Below are positions 58,171 through 64,000 of a stretch of DNA of 64,000 bases, one piece after another (positions within the stretch are counted from its first letter, which is position 1; each line of letters starts with the position of its first letter). The notes under the pieces are model-generated. The model was given only the letters and a program-made list of their open reading frames with translations. It was not told the origin of the DNA and did not search any database. This stretch comes from Alviniconcha marisindica (taxonomy: Eukaryota > Mollusca > Gastropoda > Provannidae), in the NCBI GenBank assembly GCA_018857735.1, contig JABMCL010003107.1, positions 411,001-475,000 of the forward strand, in the 5' to 3' direction. Both the position numbers and the translations under genes were made by a program.

Positions 58171-59208
58171 CCATACAGGGCCAAGGACTGGTAAAACATA
58201 CTGTCTCAAAAGATAAGTCTTAAAAACAAGTTTTGAAGGCATGGAAATTTACATGCATATATATATATATATATGAGAAGAATTCACACAAAAGTGGTAA
58301 AGAAAGAAGGGTGATCTGGCAAGTTGTCTCTCATCAGGGCAGTTTCGCATCAGGATGGTCTTTCACCCAGGGTTTCTCTGTATTCAATGTTATGAATGAA
58401 CCAAACAAAAACTCCACAAACTAATCTTGACCAGGGGTTCCACTGATGTTATAAATGAACCAAACAAAAACTCCACAAACTAATTCTGACCAGGGGTTCC
58501 ACTGTATTCAGTGTTGTAAATGAACCAAACAGAAACTCCACAAACCAATCTTGACCACATTAGATTAAAACTTAAAAAGTTGGACTTACCGAAAGACTCC
58601 TGGTCATCACTGGCTCCTTTTACAGCAATCAGAATGTGCTGGTCATCAAGGTAGCCTTGATCACCAAACAAAGGACGCAGCTGCAACAATGAGCAGTGGT
58701 GGGTATAAACAAGCACTCTCACAACGAACAGTGGTGTGTACGAAGAAGCACTCCAATAATAAACAGTGGTGTGTAAGAACAAGCACTCCAACAATAAACA
58801 GTGGTATCAACAAGCACTCCAACATTAAACAGTGGAGTCTATCAACAACCACTGTAACCATGAATTGTGACATAGAAAAAGATGAACTACATTTCTCACT
58901 GAAATATAGTGTTGTCGTTTAGGTAAGTACATTTCTCTAGAGCTGTTCTACATTTCTCACTGTTTTATTATCTTGTGGTAGTTCATCAAAGCTGTCAGCA
59001 ATAAAAGTAGCAACTTTACCTGTGGCAGTTCATCAAAGCTGTCAGCAATAAAAGTAGCAACTTTACCTGTGGCAGTTCATCAAAGCTGTCAGCAATAAAA
59101 GTAGCAACTTTACCTGTGGCAGTTCATCAAAGTCCCACAGTGGGTTGCTGCACATGCCTGACTTCTGCCAGTCGCCAAAGGCCTTGTTTGGCTCACAGTA
59201 GATGATGT

Positions 59209-59283
<75 letters not shown>

Positions 59284-62200
59284 CAACAACCACATACTCT
59301 ACCATTTCCTCGAAACAGGTAGAAGATGAGTCTACAACACAAACCATACACAGAGACAGAAGTCAGTTCATAAGGCATGCTCTAATGAACACTTATGCAA
59401 GTCATAAACAGAGACAAACTTGTTGATATGGCACAGTTGCACATACACAGCTTTGCTGGTTTGACTGAAAAGAACAACGTACATTAGATCAAAATAAGGG
59501 CTGAACTTGAAATGCTTAAGACAAGTCAAGAATTTCTGCTGACAAAAGATTTGCCCACCAAGAATGGGGTATTGCTCACTTCAAGGCCAGGGTATGAACG
59601 TAATGGCTGATCTTTGTGTTTTTTTGTCAGCTGTGTAGGTCATATCAGGCCACAGACTTCTGCCGCCAAAATGTCCCAAGAGACATTAAAACTAAAAGTA
59701 AAAAGTGGAATGGGAAGCCCAGACTGGCATTTGACAATGTTCAAACATCTGGCCTCAAAGACCCTGTTGAAAAATAAAACCCACCGGGCAGACACGGAGA
59801 GGTGAACTCCAGTATGTAGCACTGCTTGAATGATGTGTGAATCTGAAAAATTATAACAAGATTACATTAGTCTTGCCAAAAGCTAAGCACATACTATCCT
59901 ACTGATCACAGATAAACATCTGTCATTCTTGCTTCATACAATCTGACATCCTACAGACTTCTGAACATTTTCAATCCTTGTCTGTTCAATTGACTTCTGC
60001 ACCAAAAACCCAACAGATGAAACTAATGCAGATGAACACCTATTTCATGTGTCAAACATCTTTGATGTAATGCCATTGCAAACTATGTCAGAAATACCAA
60101 ACACCAAGGAAGGATTTAACACACAACACAGAGGCAGAAATGCAAAACCAGACATAAGGCACATAATTAGTATGTAGGTGTTTCAGAATCAGACCATTAG
60201 AGAATACTTTATGAGTGGAGAGTTGTGAATAACCTGACATACTCCAGGTTTGAGTGCACTTTGATAGTTCTGCATTTTCACCAGTGGGAACTGTTATTAC
60301 TGCATCCATGGTACCCCATCACAGTGACAGCATCATAAACAAGCAACCAAACACACTGCTCTGAAGGAGAAAAAAAACACACTACAACATGCCTGAGCCT
60401 CAATGGTCTTGAAGATGATGTTGACAGTGGCAGCATCTTGCAGTGCTGCCCTATTCTGAACAAACTCTGATGATACGCCCACCATGAACGATGCAAAGAC
60501 GGGCCGGTGGTCGCTGTTCAGTAGGTTGTCCACGGAACCTGACAGCAAGATGCCAACAGGAAATGAAGATGACAAGACTGTCACAGCTAGTTTTAGTCAG
60601 GGAGAGTGACCCAAAATATTTCCAGTGAGATCAATTCCATATCATAATCTGAAGAGTTTTAAAAAAAATCTCACAGATTTCATTTACAAACAACACCAAT
60701 TCAGGCACACCAAGATGGTAACAGGCATCATAAAGACATACTCCCCAAAACCAAGATGACCGCAGAGAAGTTAAAGAGATACTCACCATAGGCAGAGTTC
60801 TCAATGAAGGTGCCAGGGAAGGAATGCCAGAGAATTCGGTCACACCATGATGGCACATTGATCCTCTCCTGTGTGAAGAACAAGACAAAAATGTATCACA
60901 GACTGATGTGTGCAGGAGTAAGGAACAACCAAGAGAACCCTCATACAAGTTACTTGCATAGTAACATGCGTATTGCTGCTATACAATGTTGGTTTGCTAG
61001 AATTTACAGAAACATTAAGTATAATTAAACTTCTTTATCACCTGTTGTGTCATTCTGTGTGTGTGGGTGTGGGGCAAACACTTCACCTAAAAAAAATGTT
61101 TTTAACCCTCTTGCATTCGAGTTCTTCGGAGCCAGAATCCTCGTAGATTTTGATTTTTTCTTCATCTTTAACCAAAAAATGGGTTATTATAAACAATTAT
61201 TTGCCACGGACAGAAGACTCAGTGGAACTGGATGAAAGTTGGCAAGCATAATGGGGATATCCTGTGCTTCATGTCTGTGACAGTGATGACTATCTTGTGG
61301 GTCTGTGTGGTGTCGTTGTCACCAAATTGTCACAAAATGTCCCCAAAATTTAGATGACAATGTTATACCGACACACAAAACAGACAAAAAGCACTAGTGC
61401 ATGCATGTTCTACAGTGGTATTGTAAAGACGGTCCTACCTGACAGGCCCGCATACCATCCGCATCGTTCTTGTGTCGCTGTGGGTGTCCTTTGTGCCTGT
61501 GCTACCTGTCCTATGATTCGGCAATTCTCTGAGTTTGTGTGATTGATTAAAGGTACACATATTCCATTTTGTGTTTGTTGTATTGATTTGTACACCACAC
61601 TATACAGTAAATGCTCACACAATCCACCACATGATGTGTCTTTCCACAGTCACAATGTCACAGTGTCACATTGTCAATACAGGTGAGAATACTAAAGAAC
61701 AAGAAACAATCATATTTACACTATTTACACTGCTGGACGATCTACAATATGATGTTGTTATCGTGGTACGCCCGGAAACAGTCGTTTTTGTGGCGACACA
61801 GAGGCACATCACAGAAGGCACACTTATATGATGTTTCCACTGCCCGTCCCCTTGTCGTCTTGCGGCCATACTGTGAGCATTGGCGACACACTTTGGGTTT
61901 GCCCTCAATCTTCACCAGTCTGTGATGCTTGATGGTGGCAATTGCAATTGGGGCTTCTGGCACCGCTCTGCTGCGGCCCGTCGCATGTTTCCTGCTGGTG
62001 AAACCAGCACGGAGCTGCTTGGTGACGTCAACACGGAACCACAGGTGGTCGTACGTCTTCTTCGGCGCAGGGTTGTGCGGTGACCGTTCCCAGGTGAGGC
62101 AGGCCTGCACAATGCACAAGTTCACAAAGGAGTGAAATATATAGTGCCACCACTTCTTGTTGTGATGGCCGACGGGGTAATATGCCTGATGCTGGTCAGA

Positions 62201-63980
62201 CTTGTCAACGCCACCCATGTTCTTGTTGTAACCCCCGATGACATTGGGTGTGGCTTTCCCGTTGACTGTCATCATACCTGGCGGCTGACTGTTGCTGAGT
62301 AGGTAAATTTGGCACTTGTCCTTGTAGACAGTTGCCATCAGGGGACCTTTCTGGAGCTGCAACAACTCTCCTCGCTCCTTCAACTTGGCCCGTCGCACTT
62401 CATCAGGCAGTCCTTTGCGTGTTGCCATCACTGTCGCACAAGCATATGTCCCATTCAGTGACAGGTGTTGCATCAGGGGGACAGACGCAAAGAAGCGGTC
62501 GAAGTACAGGTGGCGGTTTTGGTTGTAGTACTCTGAAGCCAGTTTGTCCACAACTTCGTGTCTGAGACTCACCTCCATGTTCTGGCAACTTGCACGGCCC
62601 GTATAAATGTCAAAGGTGACACAATAGCCAGTGGCAGCATTGCACATCTCCCACACTTTGATGCCCCACTTCATTGGCTTTGCGGGCATATACTGCTTGA
62701 AAAATATGTGCCCCTTGAATCCAATCATGGCCTCATCGATGCTAAGGTCACAGCCGGGCTGGAAGTGAGCTCTGAACTGAGGCAAGATGAGATCAAGAAA
62801 GGGGCGCACCTTGAACAGAGGGTCGTAGAGTGGTGAGTCACGTCCAGGTGCGTCTGCTGTGTTTCGCAGGTGGAAATACTGGTTCAGTTTAAAAAAACGT
62901 GTGTTCGGCATCACGTTACTGATCCACGGATCTGTGAAGCAAGGATCCAAGGACCAGTAACACCACAGGCGTGGCTGTCGCTTCACCCCCATCATTGTCA
63001 GCACCGACAGGTAGGCACGCATTTCTGCCTGAGTAGTTTTTTCCCCACAGGGGATCAGGTGTGCCCCAAGCTGCGATTTTTTGGTCGGCATATCTGTTGG
63101 TCTCTTCGGCAATTGTCACAAAAAACAACTGGGGAAAAAACTAAAAGAAATAATCCAAAGGCTTTGCATTCTCTGGAAGTGTGTGACTTGGCCCTGTCGC
63201 CTCTGTAAACGTGCGCACTGTTGGAGGTGCGGCAGGCCGCCATGTTGTCTTCAGCGTAACCAAAGGCACATCATCTTCGGGGTCACTCTGCTCTTCTTCC
63301 TCCCCGTCCAACCCCTCACCAACTTCAATATCCGACTCCTCTAACTGTTCTTTTTCATATTTTTCAATTTCATGCACAATTTCTGCTGATTCATCTTCTG
63401 TAAAATCATCCATTTCCCCCCACTCATTCACAGTGCTAGCAGACGCCATGTTGGAATTTGGTCATCAGTCATGAAAAACAGACTCAATCTAATTTTACTG
63501 CCCCTTTATGAATGACTAGGGGCCAGACCATGGGAAAATGGCACTGGAATAATGGTAGACCAAGAGGAGATTCCCCAAACATCTTTCAGGCCAGTGCCAG
63601 TGTTATTATTACGAGCGGCACATGGTGGACAAGTACTAAGCATGTGCTTCCGGTTTCTCCTGGTCTGAACACTAGTGGCCATTTTGATTACTCCCAGTTA
63701 CTCCTGTTCTGAATGCAAGAGGGTTAAAGACCACTCCACCCCCATCCCAACTTACTCTATCCAAAGCAAACTCTCATGCTTTTAAAGGAAAATCGACAAG
63801 CACTACAAATGTTGACTTATCAAATCATAATGCCTGCACTGACCCCTGTCTTCTTGACTTTCTTCCAGTCGTATCTGTACCCTGGTGTCTGCCGCTCCAG
63901 GCGGTACGTGGGCATGAACAGGATCTCCGACTCACCTAGTCGTACAAAGTATGTGGTGACATGACGAAATCTGAGGCATT
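54123..63980 (-). CDS. INPPL1: SHIP-type inositol polyphosphate 5-phosphatase, 3' part (12 exons)
   Basis: Exons on the minus strand: 63935-63844, 60868-60787, 60538-60393, 59842-59785, 59208-59114, 58680-58590, 57723-57624, 56894-56833, 55759-55575, 55383-55222, 55011-54832 and 54380-54123. Every junction keeps frame. The product holds the last phosphatase motifs (MPTYRLER, NVPSWCDRILWHS, SDHRPVFASF), a C2-like region (DDQHILIAVKG, GECVLALKG, HHGEETGKLRG), a Pro-rich linker and a C-terminal SAM domain. SHIP enzymes remove the 5-phosphate of PI(3,4,5)P3 at the plasma membrane, damping PI3K signalling. The C-terminal SAM domain is the arrangement of SHIP2. The SH2 domain and catalytic core lie beyond the window edge. 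A piggyBac element occupies the intron 60869-63843. Confidence 0.93.
54668..54827. repeat. CA/TG tract next to splice donor of SHIP-like gene
   Basis: About 160 bp of CA units, interrupted by two ATATTAACA islands and scattered CG or TG units. On the gene strand it starts 4 bp after the donor GTAAGC. Confidence 0.9.
54832..55011 (-). CDS. INPPL1: SHIP-like gene, Pro-rich exon before SAM
   Basis: 60 codons from acceptor TTGTAG to donor GTAAGC, phase 0 on both sides. It contains PVGSTSPTNSPGAV and WESPPPIPRKAKQPTPSA. The PxPxPR core (PPPIPR) fits the binding motif of CIN85/CD2AP-type SH3 domains, which known SHIP2 proteins bind. That use here is inference. A long CA/TG tract begins directly after the donor. 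Confidence 0.85.
55222..55383 (-). CDS. INPPL1: SHIP-like gene, Pro-rich exon
   Basis: 54 codons, phase 0, acceptor CACTTTCCAG and donor GTGAGC. It includes GMQRVQSEGITGSDGK and SSPPPPIPNKRSRPMMG, a second Pro-rich SH3-type motif parallel to the one in the following exon. Confidence 0.87.
55405..55450 (-). repeat. SINE-family tail fragment (diverged)
   Basis: GAATGTCCACAGAAACCTCA followed by CAGCTTATTAGAGATGGGG is a diverged copy of the tail at 11367 and 50592. It sits in the intron between exons 55575 and 55383. Confidence 0.5.
55575..55759 (-). CDS. INPPL1: SHIP-like gene, acidic/Pro-rich linker exon
   Basis: Acceptor GAATGTTGCAG. Two bases complete a Glu codon, then 61 codons to donor GTATGG. 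The sequence has IALDTEYHDPEEIHACAP, LPALPPEPPSNRAG and HSDEEVASISASRP. The Tyr in TEYHDP is a candidate phosphotyrosine docking site, in a position where SHIP proteins carry such sites; this is inference. An open frame extends upstream past the acceptor, but phase agreement with the previous exon favours this start. Confidence 0.82.
55812..56345. repeat. 43-bp minisatellite in SHIP-like intron, ~12 copies
   Basis: The unit CTCTTTAGTACCATTACTCA plus GCACTGCAGCTTTCTTCTCAGCG repeats with almost no variation over the central nine copies, so the array is young or homogenised. It begins about 50 bp upstream of the exon at 55759 on the gene strand. Confidence 0.95.
56833..56894 (-). CDS. INPPL1: SHIP-like gene, small exon after C2-like region
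   Basis: Acceptor GGTTTCAG. One base completes an Arg codon, then GRWYVRCSDRSRLSRSKKTY, then one base before donor GTATGT. This aligns by position with the stretch following HxGEETG in SHIP proteins (a basic strand plus Arg/Lys-rich turn). Phase agrees on both sides. Confidence 0.8.
56965..57400. repeat. 32-bp minisatellite in SHIP-like intron, ~13 copies
   Basis: The unit is ACCAACCCTCCATCATAGGT followed by TGGTTGTCTTAG, moderately diverged. It passes into a TTGCTGTTGCTAATGAT-rich low-complexity stretch (57400-57560). Confidence 0.92.
57624..57723 (-). CDS. INPPL1: SHIP-like gene, C2-like region exon
   Basis: Acceptor GTTGTTTCAG. It encodes GECVLALKGMFDSPEQQ, then FECTLTHHGEETGKL, and ends with two bases of an Arg codon before GTGAGT. 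The HxGEETG motif is a strong SHIP-family marker downstream of the phosphatase domain. Confidence 0.93.
57826..57885 (-). repeat. Retroposon 3' tail ending in (ATT)n
   Basis: On the minus strand: GTAAAGCACTTTGAGTTGC, then GTGCTCTATAAATTCCCTAT, then CATCATTATTATT. This is the same family as 14390 and 23572, in the opposite orientation. Confidence 0.6.
58082..58170. repeat. CA microsatellite in SHIP-like intron
   Basis: About 35 CA units with one CAACAC break, preceded by a CA-rich region from 57975. Intronic. Confidence 0.9.
58590..58680 (-). CDS. INPPL1: SHIP-like gene, C2-like region exon (DDQHILIAVKG)
   Basis: Acceptor ATTGTTGCAG, donor GTAAGT. 30 codons plus one base. It encodes LRPLFGDQGYLDDQHILIAV, then KGASDDQESF. 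The DQHxLIxVK strand followed by an ESFG turn is characteristic of the SHIP C2-like domain, which binds lipid and tunes catalysis. Confidence 0.93.
58974..59132. repeat. 47-bp repeat duplicating an exon end and splice donor
   Basis: The unit (gene strand) contains CTTTGATGAACTGCCACAG, the donor GTAAAG, and TTGCTACTTTTATTGCTGAC. The last 19 bases of the exon ending at 59114, with its donor, are repeated at 59067 and 59020. A fourth copy at about 58974 has lost the donor (AAGATAAT). Confidence 0.93.
59114..59208 (-). CDS. INPPL1: SHIP-like gene, exon with repeated 3' end
   Basis: The acceptor is the end of a TG tract (GTGTGCAG). AC completes an Asp codon, then IIYCEPNKAFGDWQKSGMC, SNPLWDFDELPQ and donor GTAAAG. 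Phase 0 at the end matches the next exon. In SHIP this segment lies between the phosphatase and the DQH motif. Confidence 0.87.
59210..59279. repeat. CA/TG microsatellite abutting a splice acceptor
   Basis: About 33 uninterrupted CA units. On the gene strand it is a TG tract running to within two bases of the acceptor CAG at 59211-59209, replacing the usual pyrimidine tract. Confidence 0.95.
59655..59775 (+). mobile_element. LINE RNase H fragment in SHIP-like intron
   Basis: KVKSGMGSPDWHLTMFKHL is the RNase H segment of the LINE at 40900-44765. A 34-base stretch (59694-59727) is identical to 43954-43987 and the remainder is diverged. It lies antisense to the host gene and ends about 10-15 bp from the donor of the exon at 59785. 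Confidence 0.75.
59785..59842 (-). CDS. INPPL1: SHIP-like gene, 58-bp exon
   Basis: Acceptor TTTTTCAG. It encodes IHTSFKQCYILEFTSPCLP and one base of Asp, then donor GTGGGT. The strand CYILEF followed by SxCL matches the FIEFxSxCLE stretch of SHIP proteins. The exon is short but fixed by phase with both neighbours. Confidence 0.87.
60393..60538 (-). CDS. INPPL1: SHIP-like gene, end of phosphatase domain
   Basis: Acceptor TTGCTGTCAG. The first two bases complete a Gly codon, then SVDNLLNSDHRPVFASFMVG, VSSEFVQNRA and FKTIEAQ. SDHxPVF is the catalytic His motif of the inositol 5-phosphatase fold. The exon ends at CAG and the following bases are GCATGT, so the intron appears to be of the GC-AG type. 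Phase 0 agrees with the next exon. Confidence 0.92.
60787..60868 (-). CDS. INPPL1: SHIP-like gene, PSWCDRILW exon
   Basis: Acceptor CTTCACACAG, donor GTGAGT. It encodes ERINVPSWCDRILWHSFPG and TFIENSAYG. The P-x-WCDR-x-L motif is one of the two defining signatures of inositol polyphosphate 5-phosphatases and contributes to substrate binding. Confidence 0.95.
61106..63723 (-). mobile_element. piggyBac transposon in SHIP-like intron
   Basis: TTAA at 61102-61105 and 63724-63727 bound a 2618-bp element whose ends are identical 13-bp inverted repeats CCCTCTTGCATTC. It contains one transposase gene on the minus strand, the same strand as the host gene. Crisp ends, TTAA duplication and a nearly intact gene indicate a fairly recent insertion. 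Confidence 0.95.
61742..63449 (-). pseudogene. piggyBac transposase, one stop and one frameshift
   Basis: The ATG at 63449 opens an acidic N-terminus (EDESAEIVHEIEKYEKEQ) and the family motif TGPSHTLPENAKPLDYFF. A TAG at 63143-63141 interrupts, and the same frame then continues with AEETNRYADQKIAAWG. Between about 63060 and 63040 the frame shifts into the 456-codon frame ending at 61742. That frame carries the DDD core: LSIDEAMIGFKGH, LYFDRFFASVPL and NKNMGGVDKSDQ. It ends with a Cys-rich zinc-binding tail (VCRQCSQYG, YKCAFCDVPLC, CFRAYH). The catalytic residues are intact. Only the two lesions in the N-terminal third stop expression of the full protein, unless the stop region is spliced out. 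Confidence 0.92.
63844..63935 (-). CDS. INPPL1: SHIP-like gene, PTYRLER exon
   Basis: It encodes GESEILFMPTYRLERQTPG and YRYDWKKVKKTG, ending phase 0 before GTCAGT, which joins directly to ERINVPSWCDR in the exon at 60868. FxPTYRxER is the phosphatase motif just before the WCDR motif. The 5' boundary is uncertain. The acceptor could be CTAG at 63939-63936, or the exon could extend to about 63980, because the frame upstream (TTYFVRL) is also SHIP-like. Confidence 0.88.
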
Positions 63981-64000
63981 TCCTGTACTCTCAAATCTTT

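Overview
The window is eukaryotic, intron-rich, AT-rich animal DNA. Its dense dinucleotide and minisatellite repeats, tRNA-derived SINEs, RNase H-bearing LINEs and Harbinger, piggyBac and Kolobok transposons suggest a lophotrochozoan, most likely a marine gastropod mollusc. That assignment is inference from repeat content and gene structure, not from a database hit.

Three host genes can be reconstructed with consistent splice phases. (1) 166-2365, plus strand: the last two exons of a leucine-rich-repeat protein (at least 557 residues, about 21 repeats, basic tail). (2) 18582-27758, minus strand: an aldo-keto reductase made of a 73-bp first coding exon and an 875-bp last exon, separated by an 8.2-kb intron. 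(3) 54123 to beyond 63935, minus strand: the 3' part of a SHIP-type inositol polyphosphate 5-phosphatase (INPPL1/INPP5D family). Twelve exons run from the end of the phosphatase domain through a C2-like region and a proline-rich linker to a C-terminal SAM domain. The SH2 domain and most of the catalytic domain lie beyond the right edge.

The rest is mobile and repetitive DNA. 6.9-10.05 kb: a decayed LINE (minus). 11.94-16.18 kb: a complete but decayed PIF/Harbinger element with 44-bp perfect terminal inverted repeats, a broken DDE transposase, a Myb/SANT-like second gene, and an array of the palindrome TTGTCGCGACAA spaced about two helical turns apart. 24.68-26.83 kb: an unclassified element with terminal inverted repeats inside the reductase intron. 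28.42-29.64 kb: an element with nested inverted repeats and a SAP-like motif. 30.06-32.24 and 45.30-47.45 kb: two close copies of a THAP-domain element bounded by TTAA, fitting the Kolobok superfamily. 36.71-37.10 and 52.25-52.74 kb: a diverged pair of small TTAA-bounded elements. 40.9-44.77 kb: a decayed LINE with endonuclease, reverse transcriptase and RNase H. 61.11-63.72 kb: a nearly intact piggyBac inside a SHIP intron.

The SHIP introns are crowded with tandem arrays of 32, 43 and 47 bp and long CA/TG tracts. Several abut splice sites: a TG tract ends at one acceptor, a 47-bp repeat has multiplied one splice donor, and a LINE fragment ends about 15 bp from another. No bacterial-type operons, CRISPR arrays or functional tRNA/rRNA genes were seen.
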